Positions 43,472-51,258 of a stretch of 64,000 nt of DNA are shown here, in pieces; position 1 is the stretch's first letter, and every line of letters begins with the position of its first letter. The notes under the pieces are model-generated. The model did no database searches, was not told the origin of the DNA, and saw only the letters and a list, made by a program, of their open reading frames with translations. The stretch is taken from positions 1 to 64,000 of the forward strand of contig JBAZQU010000001.1 in the NCBI GenBank assembly GCA_041645035.1. Reading direction: 5' to 3'. Both the position numbers and the translations under genes were made by a program. This DNA is from 2-02-FULL-48-14 sp041645035. GTDB taxonomy: Bacteria > Patescibacteriota > Gracilibacteria > UBA1369 > 2-02-FULL-48-14.

Positions 43472-44830
43472 ATGCCAAAAATGGACGAAGTCATGTCACT
43501 CTGTAAACGACGCGGTTTTGTGTATCCGGGCAGTGAGATTTATGGCGGACTTGCGAACACCTGGGACTACGGACCTTACGGGGCCGTTCTTAAACGAAAC
43601 ATTTTAAACCTGTGGTGGAAGACTTTTATTGAAGATCGTGATGACATGCTGGGGCTCGATAGCGCCATTTTGATGAATCCCCGTGTGTGGGAAGCTTCCG
43701 GTCACGTGGCAAATTTTGCGGATCCTTTGATGGACTGCAAAAACTGCAAAGAACGTGTGCGTGGGGACAAACTTTTGGAAGAACATTTAAAAGAAACCAT
43801 TGCCGGGCTCAGCAACGATGAAATTTATGATCGCATCATGGACGAGAAAGTCCCATGCCCCAAATGTGGAAAGGTGAACTGGACTCAACCTCGCGCTTTC
43901 AATCTGATGTTTAAGACTTATCAAGGGGTGATTGAAGACACGGCGGAGCAGATTTACCTCCGTCCGGAAACGGCGCAGGGAATTTTTGTGAATTTCAAAA
44001 ATATTCTGGATTCCATGCGAGTTCGTTTGCCATTTGGAGTGGGTCAGTATGGGAAATCCTTCCGAAACGAGATCACGCCGGGGAACTTTATTTTCCGCAC
44101 GCGTGAATTTGAGCAGCTCGAAATTGAATATTTTGTGCGGCCCGAAGATTCTGAAAAGTATTTCGATCAATGGGTGGAAGATTTCAAAAAGTTTTTTGCC
44201 GCGCTTGGAGTCTCCGAAAGTAAATTGCGCCTCCGTTACCACGGGAAAGAAGAACTTTCGCACTACTCCTCCAAAACAGTAGATTTTGAGTACGAGTACC
44301 CCTTTGGCTGGGGAGAATTGATGGGAATTGCGCACCGTGGAACTTATGACCTCGATCAACACACCAAGTTTTCAGGGGAAAAACTGCAATACCGTGATCC
44401 GGTGACCAATGAAGTGTTCGTGCCGCACGTGGTGGAACCGGCCCTCGGCCTTACTCGCAGCGTTTTGATTGTTTTGCTGAGCGCTTATGAAGAGCAGGAA
44501 CTCGAAGATGGCGAAAAACGCACAGTATTGCACTTCATGCCTGCTATCGCTCCGGTTCAAGTGGCCGTTTTTCCTCTGCAAAAGCAACAAAGCGAACCGG
44601 CAACGGAGCTTTACAAGCAGCTTAAAAAACAATTCCGTGCCGAATACGACGAAAACGGCGCCATCGGTAAGCGCTATCGTCGTCAGGATGAGATCGGGAC
44701 GCCTCTTTGTATCACTTATGATTTTGATTCCGATACAGATGCTTGCGTCACGGTTCGAGATCGCGACAGCATGAAACAAGAACGGGTGAAGATTGAGAAG
44801 GTGGAAGGGTACCTGAGGGAGAGGTTGTAA
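43472..44830 (+). CDS. glyS: Glycyl-tRNA synthetase (alpha2 type)
   Basis: The 452-residue class II synthetase attaches glycine to tRNA(Gly). It starts with MSLCKRRGFVYPGSEIYGG, has the WDYGPYG segment, RPETAQGIF (~165), FGVGQYGKSFRNEITP (motif 2, ~190) and a motif 3 region near GLTRSVLIVLL. Two Cys pairs (CKNCKE, CPKCGK) probably bind zinc. The C-terminal anticodon-binding domain is present (APVQVAVFPL). It is the homodimeric form, so the gene is sometimes called glyQS. Confidence 0.95.
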   Translation: MPKMDEVMSLCKRRGFVYPGSEIYGGLANTWDYGPYGAVLKRNILNLWWKTFIEDRDDMLGLDSAILMNPRVWEASGHVANFADPLMDCKNCKERVRGDKLLEEHLKETIAGLSNDEIYDRIMDEKVPCPKCGKVNWTQPRAFNLMFKTYQGVIEDTAEQIYLRPETAQGIFVNFKNILDSMRVRLPFGVGQYGKSFRNEITPGNFIFRTREFEQLEIEYFVRPEDSEKYFDQWVEDFKKFFAALGVSESKLRLRYHGKEELSHYSSKTVDFEYEYPFGWGELMGIAHRGTYDLDQHTKFSGEKLQYRDPVTNEVFVPHVVEPALGLTRSVLIVLLSAYEEQELEDGEKRTVLHFMPAIAPVQVAVFPLQKQQSEPATELYKQLKKQFRAEYDENGAIGKRYRRQDEIGTPLCITYDFDSDTDACVTVRDRDSMKQERVKIEKVEGYLRERL

Positions 44831-44844
44831 AGAGGGGGGTAGGG

Positions 44845-44873
44845 TTGTGAAATCTCGGGTTTTCTGCTATAAT
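44845..44873 (+). promoter_or_regulatory. Promoter of the T4SS-like ATPase operon
   Basis: TTGTGA (44845-44850), 17-base spacer, perfect TATAAT (44868-44873) preceded by TGC. Start near 44880, 21 bases before the ATG. Confidence 0.8.
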
Positions 44874-44900
44874 TATAAGATTAAAAACAAATAAAAACGT

Positions 44901-47597
44901 ATGGCACCGCTTCTGGCTAGTCTGGCAACGACATGGGAAGGCCTAAAACCCCTTATTTTACAGGCTTATCTTTGGGTGGATGGAAACTGGAATTGGGTGG
45001 TTTTAGAGCTATTTGTGCTTTTGGTAGCGCTGCGCTTGATACCGTGGAGCGTTAGGCAGTTTTATGAATACTGGGTATCGAGTAAGCGCGTGTTTATTCA
45101 GATTACGATGCCTCGTGAAGAGTCGACCAAGGACAAGGAAAATGCGACGGAAAAGGATTTCCGCGAACGAGTTGGGATTATGGAACAGCTTTATCGTGCC
45201 ATGCATGAGATTCGGGAGCTCAGTTTGGGTAACCGCATTATGGTTTGGTTCTTTAAGCGCGATACGATCTCTTTTGAAATCCATGCGCATCACAAGGACA
45301 TCACTTTTTATGTTTCGGTTCACCCGTACTACAGCGAAATTCTTGAAAAACAGATTACGTCCTATTACCCCAGTGCTTCGATAGAATACGGGAAGCCCGA
45401 GAGTTTGCAGCCTAAAGAACTGGAAAAGACAAACACGCTGAAGGGTTATTATCTCTATTTAAAACGGCTGAACTGGTATCCGCTTAAGACTTATAAAACA
45501 ATTGAGAATGACTCTTTGAATGATTTCACCAACGTGCTTTCGAAACTGCAAGAGAATGAAAGGGCCATGATCCAAATCATGATTCAGCCCCGTTCCGCAA
45601 AGTGGCAGGAGGAAGCAAGGAATTTTGCGGTAGCTCTTTTTAAAAACAAAAAGCCGGAAACGCACGGTTTCCTCCGAAAATTCTTTGGAATATTTTCCTG
45701 GCTGTTTACCGCTACGGTTTTTGGCTACGATACGGCGGAAAAGGACAGCCCTCCGCCCGGAGCCAAGACCGGAGATTCCTATGTTCGTATGCTTCAGACC
45801 GACGAAGAGTTGGCCAAACATGTGGGAGAAAAATGTGGCCAAGTGGGCTTTGACACGGTTATTCGCATTATGGCTTCGTCCGACAAAGGAGAAAGTCAGT
45901 GTGACAGCATTCTAAACGGGCTCTTTGTTGCCTTCAACGTCACTAAGGACGCGGCTTCCAACTGGTTCCAGGCGCGACGTCTCATCCCGATTGATTCCAT
46001 TAATAACCCGATTTTGAACGGGTCAATGCAGGCTCGTGCCTTTAAATTCGGGGAAAAAATTTCAATTTTAAACCCGGAAGAATTGGCCTCGCTTTTCCAC
46101 TTTCCGAATAGCCGTTACAACTACACACCGATTATTAAATGGCTTTCCTACAAAGTATTGCCCGCACCCACGGATCTTCCGGAAGAAGGAATTTTGCTGG
46201 GTTACAACGTTTATCGTGGGGCTAAACGCGAGGTTCATTTCAAGAAAAACGATCGCGCCCGTCACCACTATATTATTGGACAAACCGGAACAGGTAAATC
46301 CGCCTTTCTCAGTTACATGGCACGCCAGGATATAATCAATGGGGAAGGAGTTTGTGTGATTGATCCGCACGGGGATTTGATTGAAGAACTTTTGCAGTTC
46401 ATTCCAAAGGAGCGCGCTAAGGACGTGATTATTTTCGATCCGTCCGACATGGAGCGGCCCATGGGGCTGAACATGCTTGAGGCCAAAACCCCCGAGCAGC
46501 AAGATATGGCCTCCAGTCAGGCGACGGAAATTTTCATCAAGATATTCGGAGACGAAATTTTTGGACCGCGTATCCAGCACTATTTCCGCAATGCGTGTTT
46601 GACGTTGATGGAAGACCCGGATGAAGGGGCTACGCTCATTGATGTGCCGCGAATTTTTGTGGACGACGAGTTTATGCGTTACAAAGTTTCGAAGGTAAAA
46701 AATCCAGTGGTGAAATCGTTCTGGGAACATGAGTATGCCAGCACGGGAGATCGTGAAAGGCAGGAAATGATTCCGTACTTCTCGGCAAAATTCGGGCCGT
46801 TTATTACGAACTCAATCATGCGTAATACTATTGGACAAGCGAAGTCCGGCTTCAACATTCGTGAAGTGATGGATAATAAAAAGATTCTTCTGGTAAACCT
46901 TTCAAAGGGTAAACTGGGGGCTCTTAATACGCAGCTGCTCGGTCTGGTGCTGGTGGCTCAAATTCAGCAGGCGGCTATGGGTCGCGTGGATATACCGGAA
47001 GCCGATCGTAAAGATTTTTACCTTTACGTGGATGAGTTCCAAAATTTTGCCACGGACACGTTCTGTTCCATTCTTTCTGAAGCTCGAAAATACAGACTGT
47101 GTTTGATTATGGCTCACCAATATATCGGGCAGCTCACGGTTTCTAAATTCGGACAAACCAGCACGCAAATCCGCGATGCCGTGTTTGGTAACGTGGGCAC
47201 GCTGCAATCCTTTAAAATTGGTGCGGAAGATGCCGAATACCTGACCAAAGAATATGCGCCGGTACTTACGGAGCAAGACGTCATTGGTATTTCTAATTAT
47301 AAGGCCTACATAAAACTCAACATAAACAGTTCCACTTCGCGTCCGTTCTCGCTTGAAACCATTTGGGATATGACAAAGGCGAACCCCAAAGTGCGCGACG
47401 TGGTGAAGCAGTACTCACGCATGAAATATGGCCGAAAGAAACTTTTTGTGGAACAAGAAATTGCGGCACGCATCGGAATCGACATGAATGATCTTGGCGC
47501 GGACGTTAAACCCGACTACACTGCAGAGGTAAATCTGGCCGCCCCTGCGGCCGACCCTCAATCTCCTATCCCGCCTACGCCCAATGGAGCAGCCTGA
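44901..47597 (+). CDS. Type IV secretion-type DNA-binding ATPase (TraD/VirD4/HerA-like)
   Basis: The 898-residue protein has one N-terminal transmembrane helix (~30-48), a ~350-residue domain common to CPR homologues, and a RecA-like motor. Walker A is GQTGTGKSAF (~458) and Walker B is YLYVDEFQNF (~706). It resembles the coupling proteins that bring DNA to conjugation channels. The C-terminal tail is Pro/Ala rich. In CPR these genes are conserved and may serve DNA uptake or transfer. No relaxase is in the window; PrgI and a TraC-like protein lie ~28 kb away. It overlaps the LCP gene by 14 bases. Confidence 0.85.
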   Translation: MAPLLASLATTWEGLKPLILQAYLWVDGNWNWVVLELFVLLVALRLIPWSVRQFYEYWVSSKRVFIQITMPREESTKDKENATEKDFRERVGIMEQLYRAMHEIRELSLGNRIMVWFFKRDTISFEIHAHHKDITFYVSVHPYYSEILEKQITSYYPSASIEYGKPESLQPKELEKTNTLKGYYLYLKRLNWYPLKTYKTIENDSLNDFTNVLSKLQENERAMIQIMIQPRSAKWQEEARNFAVALFKNKKPETHGFLRKFFGIFSWLFTATVFGYDTAEKDSPPPGAKTGDSYVRMLQTDEELAKHVGEKCGQVGFDTVIRIMASSDKGESQCDSILNGLFVAFNVTKDAASNWFQARRLIPIDSINNPILNGSMQARAFKFGEKISILNPEELASLFHFPNSRYNYTPIIKWLSYKVLPAPTDLPEEGILLGYNVYRGAKREVHFKKNDRARHHYIIGQTGTGKSAFLSYMARQDIINGEGVCVIDPHGDLIEELLQFIPKERAKDVIIFDPSDMERPMGLNMLEAKTPEQQDMASSQATEIFIKIFGDEIFGPRIQHYFRNACLTLMEDPDEGATLIDVPRIFVDDEFMRYKVSKVKNPVVKSFWEHEYASTGDRERQEMIPYFSAKFGPFITNSIMRNTIGQAKSGFNIREVMDNKKILLVNLSKGKLGALNTQLLGLVLVAQIQQAAMGRVDIPEADRKDFYLYVDEFQNFATDTFCSILSEARKYRLCLIMAHQYIGQLTVSKFGQTSTQIRDAVFGNVGTLQSFKIGAEDAEYLTKEYAPVLTEQDVIGISNYKAYIKLNINSSTSRPFSLETIWDMTKANPKVRDVVKQYSRMKYGRKKLFVEQEIAARIGIDMNDLGADVKPDYTAEVNLAAPAADPQSPIPPTPNGAA

Positions 47598-48765
47598 AGA
47601 ATATAATGTAATCCACATCGGTCCCGAACTACAATCGGTGGATGCGGTGTTTGTGAAGCAGGCCAAGCGAAGCAAGCTGGTGAGCATGGCGGCTTTTGTG
47701 TCAGTCGGGATAATGATGTTTGGACTCATTTTCGTGAATGCTTCTTTAAAGGCTTCGCTCGGAGAACAGCAAAAGCAAATTACGGGGCTCATCGATGAAG
47801 TGGGGCAACTCAGTCAGACGAACTTCAGTCTTTCCGAGCAAGTGAGTTCGCAGGAAGGCGTGCTTCAATCCATTGAAGATGATTTTTCAAGTTTGGGTGA
47901 GGCAATTCAGTCGGGCGACAGTTCCGGCATTCAAAATGTTTTTTCCGGTATCTTGTCCCGCGTAGCCACAGAAGGTCAGACGACGGTAAGTTTATCCGGC
48001 GAAGCTCCTGTCGAAACCATTGATGATAATACTTTCGATGTATTGGTACTTGGGACCAACGGCGCGCACACGGATACTATTATCGTGGCGAGCATCAACG
48101 TTGAAAAAAAGAAAATTTCTTTGTTCTCCATCCCGCGCGATCTCTATATCAACGGCCGACGAATCAATGAATATTACACGTATTATGGAGTAGAGCAGCT
48201 GGGTAGAATGGTTTCATCGGTGACGGGTCTTGAAATGGATCAGTACGTGCAAGTGGACCTGAAGGGTTTTGAGGAAATTGTGGATATTTTGGGCGGGTTG
48301 GATGTTTATGTGGCAGAGTCTATTTATGATGGGTTGTATCCGAACGGGAATGGGGGCTACAGCGCTTATTCCATTGAAGCGGGTCAATATCACATGACCG
48401 GCGAAGAAGCCCTGCGTTACGCACGCAGTCGCAAATCCACTTCCGACTTTGATCGTGCCGAACGCCAACAGACCATTTTGTCGGCCATACGCACCAAAGC
48501 CATTCAGCTTGACGGCGTAATGGGGATGAAGGAGCTCACGAAACTCTTCCAAACTGTCATTGAAAACACCACCACCGACATCGATTTACTCGACCTGGTT
48601 GGCTATTACTATGATTATCAGGGTTACGACCTCAACACGGGTTTTGTGCTCACCAGCGGGAATTACCTGTTCTCTCTCATCAACGAAAGCGGGGCTTATA
48701 TTTTGCTTCCCAGAGGCGAAAATTTTTCAGAAATTCATAAGGTGATTTCTGAACTTGTAAACTAA
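47584..48765 (+). CDS. LytR-CpsA-Psr (LCP) family protein
   Basis: The 393-residue protein has an N-terminal transmembrane anchor (~33-55), a coiled-coil stretch (~58-110), and an LCP phosphotransferase domain (~145-350; VLVLGTNGAHTDTIIVASIN, SIPRDLYI, GEEALRYARSRKSTSDFDRAERQQ shortened). LCP enzymes attach polymers to peptidoglycan in Gram-positive-type walls. The Arg/Asp residues that bind the polyprenyl pyrophosphate head are present (IPRD, ARSR, DRAERQ). Its overlap with the ATPase gene indicates coupled translation. Confidence 0.9.
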   Translation: MEQPEEYNVIHIGPELQSVDAVFVKQAKRSKLVSMAAFVSVGIMMFGLIFVNASLKASLGEQQKQITGLIDEVGQLSQTNFSLSEQVSSQEGVLQSIEDDFSSLGEAIQSGDSSGIQNVFSGILSRVATEGQTTVSLSGEAPVETIDDNTFDVLVLGTNGAHTDTIIVASINVEKKKISLFSIPRDLYINGRRINEYYTYYGVEQLGRMVSSVTGLEMDQYVQVDLKGFEEIVDILGGLDVYVAESIYDGLYPNGNGGYSAYSIEAGQYHMTGEEALRYARSRKSTSDFDRAERQQTILSAIRTKAIQLDGVMGMKELTKLFQTVIENTTTDIDLLDLVGYYYDYQGYDLNTGFVLTSGNYLFSLINESGAYILLPRGENFSEIHKVISELVN

Positions 48766-48783
48766 AAGAGCGGCTGCTAGAGT
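48755..48783 (+). promoter_or_regulatory. Promoter of the exonuclease gene, near-leaderless
   Basis: TTGTAA (48755-48760), 17-base spacer, TAGAGT (48778-48783) preceded by TGC. Nine bases lie between the -10 and the ATG at 48793. Confidence 0.65.
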
Positions 48784-48792
48784 GCCTTGGTC

Positions 48793-49404
48793 ATGATTTC
48801 GAAAACAACTTTTGTCATTGTCGATTTGGAAACCACAGGGCTGCACGCGGGGCTGGATAGTATTGTGGAAGTCGCTGCGGTGAAAGTGGTTGATGGAGAG
48901 GTGGTGGGTGAGTGGGACAGTATGGTGAATCCCGGAGTTTTTCTACCGCTGGAATGTACTCAAATTACGGGGATTACTACCGAAATGGTGCAGGATTCGC
49001 CGCTTTTTGCGGACATCGTGGATGACTATTTAAATTTCATTGGCAGTGATTCTGTATTTGTGGCTCACAATGTGGAATTTGATCGCGAGTTTTTAAATAA
49101 GCAGCTGGAAAAAATGCAGCGACCCATGCTGCCCAATCCTTACCTTTGCACGTTCAAACTCGCGAAATTAGTGCATCCCAATTTGTCTAAATATGGTCTG
49201 AGCAGTTTGTGCACCGCTTTTGGAATCGAACTTCCTCAGGCACACCGCGCTTTGCACGATGCCCGCGCCACCGCTCAATTATTGGTCAAATTTTTGCGGG
49301 TTTTGCAAAACGGCGGCCTCAAAGACGTAAAAGACATTCCCCATATTCAAAACCTGCCCAAAGAAACGAGCAAGAGTGCGGACGGGCAAGTGAGTTTGTT
49401 CTAA
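48793..49404 (+). CDS. DnaQ-like 3'-5' exonuclease (DEDDh)
   Basis: The protein has 203 residues from ATG 48793; a TTG at 48787 is too close to the promoter. It matches the proofreading-exonuclease family: Exo I FVIVDLETTGL, Exo II VAHNVEFDREFL, Exo III AHRALHDARATAQL with the DEDDh histidine. It may be the epsilon subunit of DNA polymerase III or a stand-alone exonuclease. No polymerase domain is fused. Confidence 0.88.
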   Translation: MISKTTFVIVDLETTGLHAGLDSIVEVAAVKVVDGEVVGEWDSMVNPGVFLPLECTQITGITTEMVQDSPLFADIVDDYLNFIGSDSVFVAHNVEFDREFLNKQLEKMQRPMLPNPYLCTFKLAKLVHPNLSKYGLSSLCTAFGIELPQAHRALHDARATAQLLVKFLRVLQNGGLKDVKDIPHIQNLPKETSKSADGQVSLF

Positions 49405-49408
49405 TTGG

Positions 49409-49437
49409 TTGCGTATATAAATGCTCCACATTATAAT
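49409..49437 (+). promoter_or_regulatory. Promoter of the VapC-type pair
   Basis: TTGCGT (49409-49414), 17-base spacer, perfect TATAAT (49432-49437); start near 49444, 15 bases before the antitoxin ATG. Confidence 0.7.
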
Positions 49438-49458
49438 TGTGACGGTTTAAAAAATCAT

Positions 49459-49608
49459 ATGCCTAAACTTCTTGAAAAAATCGCTCCGGTTACTCTGCAA
49501 ATTAAAGCAATTCCTAAAAGTTGGGTTTTGGCTGCCGGTTTAGCTGTTAAGAAGAAGAAAGCTCTTGAAAGGCATTTAAAAATTGTACGAAACGACTGGG
49601 TTAACTGA
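49459..49608 (+). CDS. Putative antitoxin of a PIN-domain toxin
   Basis: The 49-residue basic protein starts at ATG 49459, right after a strong promoter. It contains IPKSWVLAAGLAVKKKKALERHLK and no clear DNA-binding motif. The stop overlaps the PIN-domain gene start (TGATG). Position, size and coupling make it the likely antitoxin; the family is not recognised. Confidence 0.65.
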   Translation: MPKLLEKIAPVTLQIKAIPKSWVLAAGLAVKKKKALERHLKIVRNDWVN

Positions 49609-49979
49609 TGACAATAGACACAAACATTCTCATTGCTTACCTTGCCGGTGAAGAGAAAACCATTAAGTTTTTGAGTACGTGGAGAATGCAAGGTGGTTAT
49701 TTTTATCTGCCCACGATCGTTGAGGCAGAGCTGTTTTCTTTTGATGGTTGGACGGTGAAGGAAGAAGAGCTGATCAAACTTTTTCTTAAAGAAAATTTTA
49801 TTTCAGTTCCCTTTGATCGTGAGCTTGTAAATATTGCCGCCAGCATACGTAAAAAGACGAAAATTAAGATGCCTGATGCAATTATTGCAGCGACGGCGCT
49901 TCACACAGGTACGTCACTTTTGACAAGAAATGTGAAGGATTTCAAAAAAGTGAAGGGGTTAAACCTGTTGGAGGCGTGA
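49608..49979 (+). CDS. PIN-domain toxin (VapC-like)
   Basis: The 123-residue ribonuclease-type protein has the PIN acidic residues: Asp in TIDTNILIAYL (~4), Glu in TIVEAELFSF (~40), Asp in KMPDAIIAATAL (~90) and TRNVKDF (~107). VapC toxins cleave tRNA or rRNA until neutralised by the partner. It is translationally coupled to the small upstream gene. Confidence 0.88.
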   Translation: MTIDTNILIAYLAGEEKTIKFLSTWRMQGGYFYLPTIVEAELFSFDGWTVKEEELIKLFLKENFISVPFDRELVNIAASIRKKTKIKMPDAIIAATALHTGTSLLTRNVKDFKKVKGLNLLEA

Positions 49980-50128
49980 GGGTTTGATATAATCTATTTT
50001 GTATTATATAAACATTTGAGGAATGCAAGGCAGACATTTTGATGGTATGCTCCAGGAATGCAAAAAAGAAGTAAAATCTGTGATTTCGGGTTTGGATCCA
50101 AACTAAAAAAAGCTTTTCTTTGTCAAAT

Positions 50129-50203
50129 TGGTTGCGGGGGTTGGATTCGAACCAACGACCTCCGGGTTATGAGCCCGACGAGCTGCCACTGCTCTACCCC
50201 GCA
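50129..50203 (-). tRNA. Initiator tRNA-fMet (anticodon CAT)
   Basis: 75 nt, with the anticodon stem ending in three consecutive G-C pairs (GGG-CTCATAA-CCC), the mark of initiator tRNA. The 3' CCA is encoded. Position 1-72 is a U-A pair here instead of the C-A mismatch of E. coli. Confidence 0.92.
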
Positions 50204-50218
50204 GGGGGAATATACGAG

Positions 50219-50247
50219 TTTTCAACCTAATAAGCAAGTGCTACACT
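50219..50247 (+). promoter_or_regulatory. mntP promoter, near-leaderless
   Basis: TTTTCA (50219-50224), 17-base spacer, TACACT (50242-50247) preceded by TGC. The ATG follows nine bases after the -10, so there is no room for a manganese riboswitch. Confidence 0.65.
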
Positions 50248-50256
50248 GCACCCGCT

Positions 50257-50793
50257 ATGTTATCTGTAATATTACTTTCGTTTAGCCTCGCTTTGGATGC
50301 CGTTTCGGTGTCCATTGCGGAGGGGGCGATGGGGCGGGAAAATCGGCTTATTTTGGGCCTAAAGTTGGCCTTGGTTTTTGGTTTATTCCAAGCGGGTATG
50401 GCTGCGCTCGGCGTTATGGCAAACGGTGTATTTGCAAGCGGTCTGGATGACATTGATCACTGGATTGCTTTTGCTATTTTCATTCTTTTGGGTTTAAACA
50501 TGCTCAGAGAAGCTTTCGATAAAGATAAAAAAATTCCCAAGACACTTTCGTGGAAAGTATTGTTTTTATTGGGAATCGCAACCAGCATAGATGCCTTGGC
50601 CGCCGGTTTGACCTTGCCGATGTTCACTTTTCCGGTGGGTCTAAGCGTACTTCTCATTGGAGGCGTTACTTTTGTACTCTGTTATTTTGCCGCATTTTTT
50701 GGAAGTTCCTTAAAGACCCGCTTTAAAAAGATTCCATTGGAAGCGGTGGGCGGGGTTTTGCTTATTGGACTTGGGATAAGTGCACTTCTATAA
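50257..50793 (+). CDS. mntP: Manganese efflux pump MntP family protein
   Basis: The 178-residue membrane protein has six predicted helices in two repeats. Each repeat starts with an acidic helix typical of MntP: FSLALDAVSVSIAEG (~8-22) and GIATSIDALAAGLTL (~107-121). The Asp residues in these segments are thought to coordinate Mn2+. It exports Mn2+ from the cytoplasm. A CTCAGC/GCTGAG hairpin follows the stop (about 50820-50835). Confidence 0.93.
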   Translation: MLSVILLSFSLALDAVSVSIAEGAMGRENRLILGLKLALVFGLFQAGMAALGVMANGVFASGLDDIDHWIAFAIFILLGLNMLREAFDKDKKIPKTLSWKVLFLLGIATSIDALAAGLTLPMFTFPVGLSVLLIGGVTFVLCYFAAFFGSSLKTRFKKIPLEAVGGVLLIGLGISALL

Positions 50794-50841
50794 AAAACAG
50801 GAAATACTTTTTTAATAAGCTCAGCTTCGCTGAGTGGAGGG

Positions 50842-50918
50842 TGGTGGCTGGAGGCAGATTTGAACTGCCGACCCCGGGCTTATGAGTCCCGTGCTCTAAC
50901 CAACTGAGCTACCCAGCC
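50842..50918 (-). tRNA. tRNA-Met elongator (anticodon CAT; tRNA-Ile2 not excluded)
   Basis: 77 nt, acceptor GGCTGGG with TCCAGCC, D-arm AGCTCAGTTGGTTAGAGC, anticodon loop CTCATAA, encoded CCA. The last pair of the anticodon stem appears to be an A-G mismatch. CAT anticodons can also belong to lysidine-modified tRNA-Ile. Confidence 0.9.
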
Positions 50919-50968
50919 ACGCGGAGCAGTTTAGGGAAAAAGCCCGTTTTTGGCAAGGTAACTAAACA

Positions 50969-50982
50969 TGAATCCATAAATT
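50969..50982. repeat. Outer inverted repeat enclosing R7-R8, left arm
   Basis: TGAATCCATAAATT is the exact reverse complement of 51167-51180. It can alternatively pair, as part of a 17-base arm with two mismatches, with 51062-51078. Confidence 0.75.
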
Positions 50983-50995
50983 TACAATCAGTTAA

Positions 50996-51058
50996 AAGCT
51001 TTTTGAAGGAGGCTCGGTACGAAAGCCCTTATGTACTTCGCCTTCCTCCAAAAAGCTT
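50996..51058 (-). repeat. Structured intergenic element R7 (type B, minus orientation)
   Basis: Ten-bp arms AAGCTTTTTG (50996-51005) and CAAAAAGCTT (51049-51058). On the minus strand the core reads GGCGAA-GTAC-loop-GTAC-CGAGCC, matching R8 (GGTGAA-GCAC-loop-GTGC-TGAAGC) with a changed but still paired inner stem. Confidence 0.7.
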
Positions 51059-51088
51059 AGCTGTAAATTCTTGGATTCTTTTCATCGT

Positions 51089-51152
51089 AGTTTCCCTCTG
51101 GGCCGGTGAAGCACATGAAGGCTCCCGTGCTGAAGCGGCTCAGAGGGAAACT
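51089..51152 (+). repeat. Structured intergenic element R8 (type B, plus orientation)
   Basis: Perfect 12-bp arms (51089-51100 and 51141-51152), extended by GGCC/GGCT, enclose GGTGAA, GCAC (51111-51114), a 12-base loop with GGCTCCC, GTGC (51127-51130) and TGAAGC. GAA facing TGA may form tandem G-A pairs beside an A-T pair. Confidence 0.75.
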
Positions 51153-51159
51153 CTAAACG

Positions 51160-51182
51160 GGAAAGGAATTTATGGATTCACG
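51160..51182. repeat. Outer inverted repeat enclosing R7-R8, right arm, also present at 29603
   Basis: Bases 51167-51180 complement 50969-50982. The longer 51160-51182 is the exact reverse complement of 29603-29625. Confidence 0.75.
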
Positions 51183-51194
51183 TAACGTCTATGA

Positions 51195-51258
51195 TTAGCT
51201 GATGTAATTAAATTCGCGAGCCGATAGGCGAGCATTATTTGGGGCAATTTTTGTTTCA
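51195..51258 (+). repeat. Terminal inverted repeat, left, with private hairpin
   Basis: In order: TTAGCT (51195-51200), four bases, TAATTAAATTC (51205-51215), a hairpin GCGAGCC-GATA-GGCGAGC (51216-51233), then 25 bases (51234-51258) that include the stop codon of the cysteine-rich gene. All conserved blocks recur inverted at 52918-52983. Confidence 0.8.

Noticed and set aside
50219..50257. Manganese riboswitch upstream of mntP
   Set aside because: The -10 is nine bases before the start codon, leaving no space for an aptamer in the mRNA.
50058..50285. Open frame encoding a GWIRTNDLRVMSPTSC-type peptide
   Set aside because: It is antisense to tRNA-fMet and is a familiar spurious frame made by tRNA sequence.
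4181..51182. CRISPR array or integron attC interpretation of the R elements
   Set aside because: There are no regular direct repeats with unique spacers, no cas genes, and no attC core sites or integrase nearby.
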